A stretch of 64,000 nucleotides of DNA from Himantopus leucocephalus (Eukaryota; Chordata; Aves; Charadriiformes; Recurvirostridae), in contig RSEF01000004.1 in NCBI GenBank assembly GCA_003993805.1, positions 10,414,012-10,478,011 of the forward strand, written 5' to 3'. The notes under the pieces are model-generated. The model did not search any database. It saw only the letters and a program-made list of their open reading frames with translations, and had not been told where the DNA came from. How positions within the stretch are numbered: the stretch's first letter is position 1; every line of letters starts with the position of its first letter. Below are positions 51,201 to 64,000 of the stretch, in pieces. The position numbers and the translations under genes were made by a program.

Positions 51201-53334
51201 TGCCCCCGTCTGCCTGAAGGGTGAGGCGCACTGTCACGGGCAAGCTCTGTTGACGCCATGTACGTCTGTAAATGCAGTATTCAAAAACTGACAAGCAAAG
51301 CCATGTACCCCCCAAAAGACCTCTGTGACTCCACAGTTAGGCAATCTCTTTCATGTCCCACTCATCATAATAAAAATATAGAACGTGCTTTTAAATCATT
51401 TTCATCATCTACTCCCTTTATTGCAGTATTTGGTAGTATAACCAATAATTTGAAACAGATCTCATTAGAAAGATTCCATTTTTCCTATTCACAAAACTCA
51501 CACAACTATATAAATGCTTCCAGATAGCTGTGATCAGTGGGACCAAATTTTTGCCAGTATGGCACATGTGCTTGTGATCCCATTTTGCACCCGAAAACTC
51601 CACCTGCCTGCTAAGGCTGCAAACGTGCCACCAGGAAAGGCTTTTTTGAAGTTGCCTTCCTGGTCCAGGGAACTATTCAAATGTCAACTGTGCATATGCT
51701 AGGTGCGTGCAAAGCATATCCTCCATGCTCAAAATGGCGTTACTCCCTTTCCCAAAGTCCGTGTTCCTCATCTTGGGCAAACCCAAGCTGGAATCAAGAC
51801 GCTCCTTGCCTTCTGGGGCCCAGGCAGTAAACACAAGTCCCCTCTGGCCATACGCAAATCTAAAGGCATGCAGAATTGAGCAATACGGAATGACGTTATT
51901 CCCTGACATCGAAGCTTAGCAATCACCAGCAGAACTGACTGGTAGCCAGTGAGCCAGCTGCAGGGCTCTGGGTGCCATCAGAATAAGGTAAATGAACCCT
52001 AAACCTCAAAGTCAGTAAGTATAAATATTTTTGTAATGTGTTTGTCTTCCGTAGGATTATACACAGTTAACACTACACAGAGATTATAGTTATGTATGAT
52101 GTGATTTATGCTAACATAGTAATTATGACACACAAGAGAATTCATCTCAATGTTTTAAAATAGTTTCAAACTAATATCAGTATTATTACCATTAAATTCA
52201 ATTTCTTAAAGTACATGTATAACCAGCAGTTAAGTCTTCCAAATATTTGAAGCAGGCAGAGTACTCCATTTCCTGGATACTCCTGGATAATTATTCCTGC
52301 TTTATTAAGGTTTATTTTACAACTGTGTAAAATAGGTTATAAAGGACAATTCTGCTATTATGTCCTCCCCTGCTTAAGCTTAATAAATATTACATTCCAC
52401 ATCATCCATTAAAGCCAAGCAGTGGAGAAAATAGGAGTGGTAGTAGTCTCCTCCACAGATGTAAAATACCTTTAATAAAATAAGGGTGTATAACAGTCAG
52501 GAACAAATTACTGAGGTCTGCTTTAATAAAATAGTACCCTTAAAGAAGTATTACTCTTTAGGTACTGACATTCCCACCGGTGATGCAGTGTATCCTTTCA
52601 AAGCAGTATAGCTTGTTAAAATGGCAAGATATCTTTTTGCAATAGAGTGTTTGTGTCCAGGCAGATACAAGGTTTGTATAGAATGCATCCGGGGAGCCAT
52701 AAAGCTGGTGGGAAACATATTTCTCCGTGGTATTTTAGTACTTCGAAAAATTCAATCACTGGGAAAAAATGTTTTGCTGTAAACATCTGAAGAGCCTTAT
52801 AAAAGCAATGGCTTCCCACAGCACCTGCTTAAATAATTTTAAGAGGGAGTATGTCTTTGCTCATCTTCTAAAACTTGTAGAAAGCTTCTCCTATTAATTT
52901 CCCTCGTGCTGTCAGGCTAGGGCACTTTTAATCAGAAATAATTATGAGTGCAATTGGGGGATGTTCACCAGCAGGATTTTTGCACTGTAGAAATAAGACA
53001 ACTTTCAAAACTGATCGCTAGGAGAAATGTGATTGCCTTGACAGGAAATTATACCCAGAAAGATGATCACCTTAAAAGTTTCTTTCTGAATGAATTATGA
53101 ATTCTTCAGATGTCAACAAAGAAGTACTCCGCTTATATAACCCAGCGTTTGAATTCAGTTCAGTTACACGGTGATTTTATAAACCCTGATTACCAAGAAA
53201 CATGACAAATGCGTCCCTTTTGAATTTACCTTCTGTTTTAATTCTACAGGAACATAGCAGTTCTGTGCTGTAGCTGTAACCAGTACGATTCCTGACACAG
53301 CCCTGCTGTAGACTTCCACAGAAAACTTTAACCT

Positions 53335-53570
53335 CGCACCAGCTCCTCAGCCCTCCCTCGCTGCCGGCAGCCCGTCCTGCAGTCCGGCAGCACAGGCAGA
53401 GGGCACAGGGCTGCGGCACTCCCCCTGCCTCCTGCCTACCTGCCTGCCCGGCTCTTGCCGCAGCAACCAGGCTCCTGCACAAAACAAGACGCCCACCCAT
53501 CTCCCACCCTGGGGCTTAGCCAGCCCGCGGTGCGCAGCAGCGCTCCTAAGTGCCGCCGTTTAGATAATGC
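53335..53570. promoter_or_regulatory. Small CpG-rich patch inside the long DACH2 intron
   Basis: About 235 bp of clearly GC-rich DNA with more than ten CpG dinucleotides (for example CTCGCTGCCGGCAGCCCG and CAGCCCGCGGTGCGCAGCAG) in a neighbourhood near 37% GC. It could be a CpG-island-like alternative promoter or merely a GC-rich relic. No TATA box or exon was recognised. Confidence 0.3.
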
Positions 53571-56500
53571 CAGTATCTCCTGCAGATATTAAAGGTTACG
53601 GAACTGAACCCTAACGCAACTGAGCCTCTCTTGGGCTAAGAAACAGTCAGAATTTGGCTTATCCCAGTCCTCCTCCCTGCTTCGACGAAGAGGGCAAATA
53701 ATAGGCCTTCTGATAGAAATGTTGTCCTGGCGTATCGATATTACGTCTTAGTGACAGAATGATTAGACTCACATATATCAGCATTACAGCAGCTCTCCGT
53801 GTGGAGAGCCACATGTCCATAGCAATGTAGCAGGACTCTTTGCCACCAAATAATTACACGATGCTCTGGGGAAAGACAAGTTTTCCTAGCACACAGCCAA
53901 TCTATCAAAAGGGAAAACTCTTTCTGACCCAAATGGCAGCTGCGATCAGAGTATAAATGTAAGCTAACCACCAAGTAGTCTACATTCACTACTATGCAAC
54001 CTAATAAATGTTAAGTCTACTGCTGTCACTTATCCTGAGCTCTTTTAAAAGATCTGGGGAAAGGAAAGAAAGAGGAAAACTTTCCGCAGAAAGCAGCCAC
54101 TATGTGACGTTAATCTACTGTATTCTTCCTTCAGAGCAGCCTGAGCGCTGCGTTTGGCCGCCAGGGAGGCAGGGAGCTGTGCAGCCGCACGCTCCAAGGC
54201 TCCCACCTTACAGGCATAGCACCACTTCAGTGACCACCTCCTTAGCAGGGACTCCCAATACATACTGGAGACAAAACCTCACTTGCAAAAAAAGTGTTAA
54301 ATGAAGTATTTAAACCACAAGAGGCTAATTCCAGGGTCCTGTTTTCCTCTAACAGGTTACTAGTACAGTGCAGGAGCACAATTCCTAGCAACTGATCCAC
54401 TCTTCTTTCTGCCCAAGACTTCAAGCACCTGTGCCATCAACCTGAAACAGCAAGATGCATAAAGTTATGCTCTGCTAGAGAATGCAGCATACAGCACAGT
54501 TTGGCAGTAAAGCCCTGTTGCTTAGGCTAATTTCATTAATAACAGCCTAATCTCTGCTGGCATCAAAGCACAAAAGCTGGAGCACTGAGCAAACAAAGAT
54601 TTTTCCTTTTCTTCTCACAGCCATATGTATGTAGAATCCCCTTTTTTTATTGATTTGGGATTGCAAACCAATCACTATAGAAATGTTTTGAGACTTTTCA
54701 TGAACCTTTTGCCTCTAAATCACTAGAATTTCTAGTAGGCTTTAAGACAAACAATGCCACTGGCATCATTACTAAATAAAATCTAAACAGATTTTTTGAT
54801 AAATCTCTTGGAGTTACATGCTTCTCAATGAAAAACAAAATACAAACTAAACGAAAATACAAAGAAATTACGCAGAAACCCAGTACTCCACACCTCTCAC
54901 GCATTCACAAACAGATTTCAAACCAGCCTTGGATTTGGTTGGATGGCTGAAAAATCCAACTTCATAGATCTGCCGCTTTCTGTGGCTTCTACATTTGGCA
55001 GCCGATGCCCGGAGGGGCGGTGAAGTGCCACAGCGAGCTCTGCCACTGGCTACCAAGGACAAACACAGGGGAGACAAAATAGCACCATCTTAAGCATCCT
55101 CCCGCTGCAAATACAGTAGTGGAAAAAACAACCGTGACCAAAATCAAAAATACCTTGCCCATATTCAGTAAAAAAGTATCAAACAGTTGTCTGCGTATTT
55201 TTGTCCAAATGACAGAAATAAGGCTCTGCACTCCATTAGTGCATTGGTCCTTCGAGTGAGATTTCCGCCAGGTCAGCTAGGAACATGAACTTACTGATGT
55301 TTGTAAGTCATACTAAAAACTCTGTAAGCACAAAATCCTTTAAAAACGTTCAGGTTGTGATTATTGCTACTGTGACTTACAGCTTTTAGCAACCAAAGCA
55401 TTTTCCTTTTAAAACTGGCTTACTCTCTTTGTGGGGCACATTATATTTTCACTTTGGTTTATTCTACCTCCTTGCTTTGAAACTGTGCATTACTTGAGAG
55501 AGTAGCTGACATACCCATTCATGATAGTGCACAAAATGAAGCTTAATGAATCCCAAATGCAACGTACTTCATGTGCTAAAATCAATGTACATTGCCTGCT
55601 ACAGTATCTCCCTGTGAAATTGAGGCATTTGCTCAGAAATTTCTCTCTCAACAGGGTCTTTTCTTTTTTCGTAGCACTTAACTGCCTTTTGTCTGCTCTT
55701 GTCTCCCTCCAGTGTTGCTCAGATGGCAATCTTTTTATTCCTTGTGCAAACTCATTTGGAAAATGCTGGATGGGCTACAGCTGTGTACTGCTATGTAAGG
55801 TCTAATACATGTCAAGCAGTGCTTTATACGCGCTGAATAAACGCAATGAAACAATGTTTTAATTGATTATTAAAAAGGCAGGATTCTAGACTGAAAGTGG
55901 TATTTAAAATCAGACTTAATCAGCTAGTTTTGTAAAATTCTGAAAGGTATTGATGCTGTACACACTGCCATTCGAGCTCGAAAGTTTTCCCAAAGGTTAC
56001 TGCAACCCAAGGTGATGAAGCGAGTGACAAAGGTATTTATGGGTGGTTTATGCAAACATGCAAGTCTGCAGCTGATGGAAAAGAAGCAGTGGATCAAAAC
56101 ATTAACAAAACTTACCTGGAAAGGTATTTTACCACATATCCTCCAAGAAATGAAATAAAATACATGTTTTTCAAGAGCCAATCTCTGTTCAGGTTCCGTG
56201 GAACCTTTGCAGCTCAGTGGTTCTCAAAGAGTAAAATACGTTCTTGTTTTTATGATGTATAATGTCCGGATTTATACTCTCTAGTAGTAAATACTGAGTT
56301 AAAACCAATCTATCTGCATTATTTCTGACGAAGGTATCTCAGTTGGATATGCAGTCTAGAACCATGAAAAGTCTCTTTATATTATTTGTTTAAACCAATT
56401 GTTTAGACCATGCAACCAATATTTTTTTTTTTTTCAAAGTCGGAATGTCAGAAATAATAATAATACAGAAAGTTAAGTAATTGGTAAATCAAAAGAATCG

Positions 56501-59500
56501 TGGATCAGAAAAAGGTGCCTCTGACCCTCCACAGGACACTACTTGGGGAATCATAGATTTTTTTGAAGGACTATTTGTAAGTTTGGGCAATGGTTAATCT
56601 GAAGTGAAATCCTGTTGTGGTTTGGGCCTCAAACCAGGACAAATCCATAGTCTAAATTCTTCTTTATACCGATAAACATTCCCCACTGACTGTGTTTCTC
56701 TGTGGCACCCCAGGAATCTATGTGAAAAAATGCACTGTGAAGCAAACAAAAAATGCCAATGTTGTCTTGAAATTTAGGTTGTAAAAACTGGTAACTTCTA
56801 TTAAGTGGCAGCATGAAAAGCCTTCATTATCTTGAAATACATGGATTATCAATCACATGAGAAATAAGCGTGGAGCAGATGAAAATGGCAACGGCTATAA
56901 TTACAAATGATGTTTTGTGCATGACTGTCTCAAGAATTGTTACAGGCTGCTGTTAAAAAAAAAATCATTTGTATCCAAAGTCCAGAATAATATGGTCCAT
57001 TCCAGTGATGTATTTTGGAGCAGAAATGTCGTTTGTTATGTTTCACATTGTTTCTGTGCTACCCACTGAATCTATATTTAGTTTTATTTTTTAAAAAGGA
57101 TGAATTCACTTTAGAGAACTGACAGCTTATATGAATATTTTAGTTTTGCTTCCAAGTACCAGGAAAAAAAAATGGCATAAAACTCAAGTTCCAAGTTCCC
57201 CAGAATGCCTACTGAGAATAAATTCTATGTTTATTTGTATTTCATTTTCCTTGAACAACTGCCTTTCCCTTGGGTATTTATTAAAAGCATAAAAAGAATG
57301 AGCCAAATTCACTTCTCAATAACATCCATTCAGCATTGTTGAAGTTGTAAAATTGCACTAGACTAGCCAAGGGGAAAATTTTACTCACTATTTTGTAAAT
57401 ATATATAATTTTTTTTCTGGATGAGAAGACATGTTGTTTAATCTTTAAATTCTCTGTCTGCTCCTGCTTATCAATGAAGAAAAAGCAGTCGTTTTGTTAC
57501 AAATTCATGACCTTACATAGGAATAGTTATGATGTATATGGTCTATTCACTCATCCAGTTGTGGGTTACTTGGGGCAGTCCTACACTATGTGTTTCCCAT
57601 CGGACTTGAAGACTTGAGCAAAGTTTCCATCAACTCCACTACAGAAAAAACTAGTTATATTTTCTTCTGTAATATTTGCCTGAAGATTCCCATAAATAAT
57701 CTTACTTGACCTACATTCTGAAATCCTCAGATTAAGGAAGTGCTAGTAGCAGAATGGCTTAAAGTGAATCCAGCCATTGGGAAGGTCTATTCTCAATGCA
57801 ACAGTGGAGGAGCATTTTCATACTGCAAACGGTGCAAGACAGAGACATCCACGTTTGTAGCAACTAAACCAGCACAATTCACAACAAATGTGATGAAACA
57901 GAAGCTACCAGTCAGGCTATGACCACAGCTGAGATGGTTCACAATGCAGCAGCCAAGCTGTCTCCCCAGGGTGCCTCTCCCACCTCCCGCACCAAGTTCC
58001 CATCAGGCCAGGCTGAGTACCAAGGGTCGCTCTTCACCTACCAGTGCACATGTCTTAAAACTGTCTCGATACCATACAAAATGAAAAATCCAATTCCCAC
58101 TTTATAAGATCACTCGTCCCAGTGCAGTTGACATCACCATGGCTTCTGTACAGTTTGATTATGTATTTTTCAACAGAGCTTGCAGGAAAAGTCATTCGAC
58201 ACTTAACAGCGTAGCATGCAACTACAGCTCCTAAATGGAGTACGCGGCCAAGAGCAGGGGTTAGTGTTTCTTGCCCACTACTCCCCAAGAAATTACAGTT
58301 TATAGCTTGTTAGTAGAAAAATGACGTCTTTAAGATCTAAGCCAATGTTTTTAGAAATATCATGGATTGTCTTCATTGCCAACATAACAACCCCCCCAAA
58401 ATATAATAGCAAGTAATGTGCCCATTGCCCTCGGCAGCACCATTAAACCGGGCAGTGAACTACTTCAAATAGCTGCGAGTGTTAAACATTAGTTCTGCCT
58501 TAAGTAGGTTGATTTTAACAGTCAAATGTGCACTGCAGTCTATCTGAACATTAAAAGCACCTTTCAAACTTGATTTTACAGAAATGTTAACGACCAGAAC
58601 AAACTGTTGAAGGCAAAAAAGAAAAGTAATTATTTCAACAGATGAAAGGAAACAGTAAATTAACACTCTTGTTTTAAAAGGGGGCTTAGTAACTTATCTG
58701 CTTTAAGGAAATACCATTAACTGAAGGTATTATGGATATTTTACTTAACATGTTTATGGTTTGGGGTTTCTTTTCTCTTCTGGCCTTTAAAAATGACGTT
58801 TGAGGCAAAAGGGGAGGTGTAAATCTTTAATCGAAATACAACAAGTTCCAGAAGTGCTTTATCAAAATCGTAGCAACAGAATTGGTTCCTAAATATCTAT
58901 GTTACATGACAGGTACACACATGTACATGCAGTGAGAGGAAGGAAAAAAAAAAAAGAACAGAACAAAGCCTTCAACAGTGACAACCTTTATGTCCACAGA
59001 GGCCTCTAAAGACTAAAGCAAGGAGTAATACAGAACTAGAATGACTCAGAAGTATTCCTAATATATCACCAGTGCCTATGTACATAAAAAAAACGAGGGA
59101 CAGCTAAACTAATCCTATTGTTGCACTAAAAATTATCTAGGGATAAATTTGTCACAGCTTAGAAAATGTTAAGCTGCTTGTTATAAAATACAAAACATAC
59201 TGATTTTTGTACATGAGCTATTATTCAGTGCAATTTTGAAAACTGTTTAAAAACAGTCACTGGCTTGCAAGCAAGATTTTCTTACCATATGTGTTGCAAT
59301 ATGGAAGCAGATTGCAGACAATTCCAAAAGGAATTTCAGATATATATTTTAAAAATGTTTACAGCAAAATATAGGTGATCATTATTTTTTGTGGACATAC
59401 ATTTTCCACACAATAAAAAAATGTAGTGATATAAATGTGGGGTTTGAAAATAATTTATTCTGCATAATCAGCATAGCTACATATGCTTTTAATTCCGAAA

Positions 59501-59650
59501 TCACTCATTCACAGACTTCAAATGATGAAATGGTAATTATTCTTGTGACTTATACATGTCCACTTTGAAAATATGGCCAAATGTAAGGTTTATTCAGCAA
59601 AGCTGCATTGCTGATGAAAGTGGCTTTAATCTTGGCTTTTAATTAATAGT

Positions 59651-59679
59651 TTTTCATAAAACTATTTTCATAAAACTAT
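59651..59679. repeat. 14-bp tandem duplication
   Basis: Two copies of TTTTCATAAAACTA in tandem, followed by the short inverted repeat ATCTACTTTAGTAGAT. Confidence 0.85.
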
Positions 59680-59771
59680 CTACTTTAGTAGATAAAGATA
59701 TGATATTGTATTGCATACATATCAGTTTGCAAGTGTTTATGCATACTTCTGTAGATATTCACTGCTACGCG

Positions 59772-59789
59772 CACACACACACACACACA
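59772..59789. repeat. (CA)9 microsatellite
   Basis: Nine CA units, preceded by CGCG and followed by TATATTCATATA. Confidence 0.95.
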
Positions 59790-60509
59790 TATATTCATAT
59801 AAGACATATATGACCTAAGAGGTAAGGAAAGAACTGCATTCAGAATTTAGCAATACTGAAGTAAACTGAGAATCAGAAGGTCAGGAAAAACTGATGATGT
59901 AGTCTCAGAAAACACTGGCTTTGACAGTAAAGCCAATTTAAGTAGTTCCCACACCCTACAGTACAGCTCATCAGCCCCTTCTGTGAAAATCTTTGGATGC
60001 CTATTTTTAAACTGCATCATGTAAATAGAGTCTCTTCACTAACACTTCTGGATGACACAGGATTATTATTTTGGGGAGACATTTCCTTGCTTAAGGTATT
60101 TTGATGTGGATATAGACACAATCTGGTTCATTCTTACACATTACTTAAATCATGGCAGTTAATGTCATTTGTCATAAAACTAGGAGTGGGAGTTGTTTAA
60201 GGCCCTTTTTTTTTTGCTAGCTGAACAAAATATATTATCTTGTCCAATTTAAAGAAGCAATTGAGGAAAGCGTGGAAAAGTACACTTTAGAGTGCAGCCT
60301 TTGATAGAGTATAGGTAGGTGACATCTCAAGGCTTCACCCTGGTGACAGCTGGTGACCAGCCTGCCCTGGTGCTAACTGGCAGGCTGGACACAGGGGCTG
60401 GAAGCAACCAAGACAGAAACTTAGGAATGCAGAAAGGCAAGTTTGATGGGAAGTCACTGCATCAAAGCTATGTCAGGAGACCGGAACATCATTTGGGAGA
60501 TGACCAGAA

Positions 60510-60602
60510 CCACAGAATGGTTGAGGTTGGAAGGGACCACTGGAGGTCATCTTGTCCAACACCCTGCTCAAGCAGCACCACCGACAGCTGGCTGCCCAGG
60601 TC
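60510..60602 (-). mobile_element. CR1 LINE 3'-end fragment, 5'-truncated
   Basis: The plus strand reads CACAGAATGGTTGAGGTTGG, then AAGGGACC, GGAGGTCATCTTGTCCAAC and CCTGCTCAAGCAG. This is the complement of the avian CR1 3' end, whose terminal octamers are ATTCTGTG-like. Only about 90 bp remain, ending around GGCTGCCCAGG, consistent with the strong 5' truncation normal for CR1. It is little diverged and is the clearest sign of an avian genome in the window. The open frame across it at 60,319-60,609 is not a gene. Confidence 0.85.
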
Positions 60603-63600
60603 TGCCTGAAAAATCTGGCTAAGCGGCAAGAGAATATTTAAAACTGGAGACAAAACTCGGGATTTTTAAAACTGGTCAGAAAGAAGTAAGGTATGACTGG
60701 AAGAGGGCTGGCAATTAAACAGATTACTGGCATGAAAGGAGACGTCTGCTCCACAAATTAACCCTGCCTTTAGTAGCCTCTGTTCATTTGAAGGTATTAA
60801 GGGGACAATTCAAGGAATAAGCAATAGCTGAAGACAGTCCCTCAAGATAGGATTATATGGTTCAAACCCTTTAACCCTTGTATTGGACCCACTCAGAAAC
60901 TGCCAGATTCGCTACCCAAATCAAGCTGCAGCCTGCCACCGCTGCGTCGATCGCCCCCACGTCAGATCAATCATTGTTTGGTATTGAGTTGTGATAAATG
61001 CCACCACGTTCAAGCCTTCAAACAATAACTCCTACTTCTTCAAATACATTATGACAGTCCTGTTGCTATAAACACATCTGCATCAAATATTAGGGTAAGA
61101 AGTATTTGTGAGCCAGCAGTCTAAAATCGTAAGTTCTAGCTGCACACAGCAAGGTATACACTTATTTAAAAATAAATGTGAAATTCAGTCTTCCACAAAA
61201 GAAGCAGTGTCATGAGAAAACTAGGGCTTTAAGTTTTGTAAACGCTGCGTTTTCAATATTAGAGTGTCAGTCTTCATTCACTCTCTGACAAGGTTGTCAG
61301 TCAAACAGCAATCTAGTTTTGTAAGACTTTAACCAAAGATCAAAGCAATGATACTGCTGAGTTCACATTACCTTCCCAGAGATAACTACTTGAACACTTT
61401 CATAGCGCTGCATCGATATTAACTTTGCACTGTTCCTTCCAAGCAAATAAAACAGGACAAAGTTTGACAGCCCTTCTGGCTTCTGCTCTCAGCCCTGATC
61501 TGAACTGAATCCCAGTCCCCATCCTCTCTACCCCTTTATAACCACCACCTTGATATTGAAGTTGAGGATCACAGGACTTGCATTCAGTTAAACTTCTGTC
61601 AATTAAAAAGAAAATGAAATGTGCTTTCTGTCTCCTTTGGGAGACACGCTGAATGTCTTTTACTCAATAACAATAGTTGAGCAATAAAAAGATGAGTGAG
61701 CAAAATGGGGTAGATCATCATTTTGCTTTTGACTTCAGCCCAATGGCAAATGAAAGGCATCCAAAATCAATTTCAAGAAGCTAATAAATTCAGCATCTGA
61801 AAGCAGTGAAAATATAACTTTTGCAGCCTCATCATCAAGCTGATTTGTAAGCAAAGCTGGGCCCAATTCCTGCACACTGTGTCACCCATATTTTCAGTTT
61901 CATGCAGGTAATATACTATTTCTACAGAGTTTATATTCTGAGGCTAAACATATATATATACACACATATATCTCTTCTTTCCACAAACATATGTCTTGGT
62001 AATATCATAATAAAAATCTGAATGTACTATGCCCAGGAAATCACGTCGATCACTATCAGTTACTTCCTCCAGTAACAGTGAAAGAAAGGTGAAGGCTAAT
62101 GCTGCACGCAAGGGCACGCTCGAAGCAGAACGACTGCCTTCCACAGCTCCACATAACTTCCAGAATAGACCTCTTTATGGCAGCACGGGCAGGGGGTTGT
62201 TGGGGATTTTATTTGCCTGTTAACTGCCCGAGAAGCTTGCCAGACCATGCCCATCTAAAGGCAAACTTCCAAAGGGAAATCAATTGACCGTAATTACAAC
62301 ATAATTTAAAGTACTCGAGCAATGCTGAATACCTTCAATGTATAGCTTCTGATCTTCCTAGGAACAACACATAGGGCTTCCACTTACTCCAAGCAGTTAC
62401 TTCAAATTTACATGACAAGAAAATTTGATCCACAGTTTCTACCATGACATAAGAAACCTTGGTTCAGGGTCAAGTCCATCCAAATGATTCAGTGGCAACT
62501 GCTCTTAAGAGCTAACTGGCCTTTACCAAGGGGCTTTGTACAGGACGTGATTTTGCAATGCAATTACAAATAAACTACTTGCGAAAGGGAGGGACGGCAC
62601 AGATGTATCTCACCTGGCTTGTAAGGCCAGGACTAACTCCTACGAATGCGGTGACGACGCACCACCTTTGGTTACATACCAGACTTGCACATGCAGCATG
62701 AAAAATTGCCAACAAATATCGAGCCAAGGCATGTAAACAAACAGTTGTACAGCAGGCTTGGGAACTGCGGGTCTGGTATTGGAAAAAAATCAGAATTTCT
62801 GAGAGCAGCAGTTTCTATTTCTGACATAGCCAATCTACGTGATGCCTTTTGGATTTTTTGTTGATCTGAACCAACTGCAGACAGCACTATTACAGAAGGT
62901 CAATTGCACTTATCTAACTTACTTAGAAGTCATTGACAGTTTTAACATTTTTGTTGGGGTGTGGTATTTAAAAGGAATAAATAAATTTAAAAAAACCACC
63001 AAACCCAAAGAGGTTTCTGACCTTGGAGATTTCTGTGTCAGTATACTTATTTATTTCTTAAAGAAAAAAAGGCATACAGAGGAAAAAAATGAAGGCAGGC
63101 AGGCAAGCAAGCTGGGTGCTGGACAGAGCTTGAATTGGCAGGGTAAAACGTGGATAGAGTGCAACTGAAGAATGATGGTATGTGTGGACTGGGGACATGT
63201 GCGAGTTTTAGAGAACAGCAGGTGGAGAAAACTGTGGAACAGAATTATATTTAAAGGGGAGAAGTTAAAACTAGGTGAGAACAGTAAAGAAATCACACTC
63301 GGAGTGTAAAATATTCCTTTTGTCATAGTTCATATGGTGAACACCTCCAGGTTTTTTCTTCCCAAGGAAGAAGCAATAGGAAATGCTGTTCTTTCTTACT
63401 CTATTTCTTCACCAGAGCATCATCATCCTCAGATGGTGGCAGCTTTTGGTAGCCTAGACTGTTATTATGGGACCTGGGACAACTATTTTCTCACACTGCA
63501 GAAAAAACATTATGCTTATTTTTCATGTTAGAAATATCAGACAGTGTTTCCTCTGTCTTTACTCCAGGATTTTACTGACCAGGTGAAAATGAAAATGAGT

Positions 63601-64000
63601 GACTATAAAACCCAACTCAAATCCGAATGACACTGTAAAACCTTCTTTCTTTTGTATTTGTTACATCTATTTTACCTGTTCACCTTTAATGTTTATAAGC
63701 AAGAGGAAATAATTTTTTTTTTCAGTCTCAATCACTGTTTCTCCAGCTGAAGACAGTCTGTGCCATGCCCGCTCTCCACGCTTCAGCTTTCTAAAACACC
63801 TCCATCAAAAACAGAAAGTCTAAGACATTATGCTACTGGTATTTCTGTAATACCAAATAAGCACAAGAGTATCTTTCAAATCTCCTTTGCAGATAAATCA
63901 GGTTACAAAGTGTGTGTGTGTATCTACAAGTCACCTTTAAAATAACAACTCTTCAGTGCATGTGTAATGTAGTCACCTGGACTTTCTAACACTGCTTTCA

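Larger units (their letters stand above)
43811..64000 (-). other. DACH2: Long upstream DACH2 intron, running off the right edge
   Basis: No further DACH2-like exon was found in these 20 kb on the minus strand; the preceding exon would have to end in phase 1 and encode a Ser/Pro-rich linker. The region holds a G-run cluster at 44,406-44,428, an A-rich simple repeat at 45,171-45,213, a CpG-rich patch at about 53,335-53,570, a 14-bp tandem repeat near 59,651-59,679, a (CA)9 run at 59,772-59,789 and a CR1 fragment near 60,510. A short or divergent exon could have been missed. Confidence 0.6.

Noticed and set aside
51673..51919. Overlapping 70-78-codon open frames on both strands
   Set aside because: Mirror-image open frames in a locally GC-richer patch are expected by chance; neither has a recognisable domain, and no splice partners were seen.
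57740..57922. 60-codon frame with paired Cys (CNSGGAFSYCKRC), considered as a zinc-binding fragment
   Set aside because: Cys spacing fits no known finger and there are no splice or homology signs.

Overview
The window is vertebrate nuclear DNA, AT-rich and almost gene-free, and looks avian. The pointers to birds are a short, well-preserved CR1 LINE end at about 60,510-60,600 of the kind common in bird genomes, an older CR1-family relic at about 15,170-15,690, small isolated GC patches in AT-rich DNA, and a DACH2-like gene. I see no bacterial-style operons, phage genes or CRISPR arrays. Nearly all of the roughly 60-150-codon open frames have no recognisable domain, overlap frames on the other strand, and are best read as chance.

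The one gene I can support is on the minus strand: the 3' half of a dachshund-family transcription cofactor, DACH2. Five coding exons read from high to low coordinate: 43,810-43,665, 43,136-42,989, 40,127-39,984, 36,907-36,842 and 26,671-26,637. All four internal junctions have GT/AG splice signals and compatible phases (0, 1, 1, 1). Together they give about 179 residues: a Pro-rich lead-in, the conserved DachC coiled-coil region (SSVETLLTNIQ, then GLLKVAVDNARVQEKQ, then a very basic KRLKKEKKAKRKLQEAL helix), a linker, and a very short final exon ending YYCIAMAQ-stop. The N-terminal DNA-binding DachN domain and the promoter lie beyond the right edge, past an intron of at least 20 kb.

Layout: 1-26,069 is intergenic DNA downstream of the gene, with an ancient CR1 copy, two MIR-like fragments, a 128-bp tandem duplication joined by a single N, and AT-rich stretches that may be regulatory. 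Positions 26,070-26,636 are the probable 3' UTR. Positions 26,672-43,664 hold the four introns, including a possible POU/octamer cluster near 38,430-38,475, a perfect-stem hairpin at 37,771-37,805, a tRNA-like relic at 37,600-37,670 and a 100-N assembly gap at 41,379-41,478. From 43,811 to the end is one long intron with microsatellites, a small CpG-rich patch near 53,335-53,570 and the CR1 fragment.

No new biological system is evident. The most useful leads are non-coding: the octamer cluster, the AT-rich blocks in the last intron, and the unusual final exon of DACH2 with a possible alternative C-terminus.
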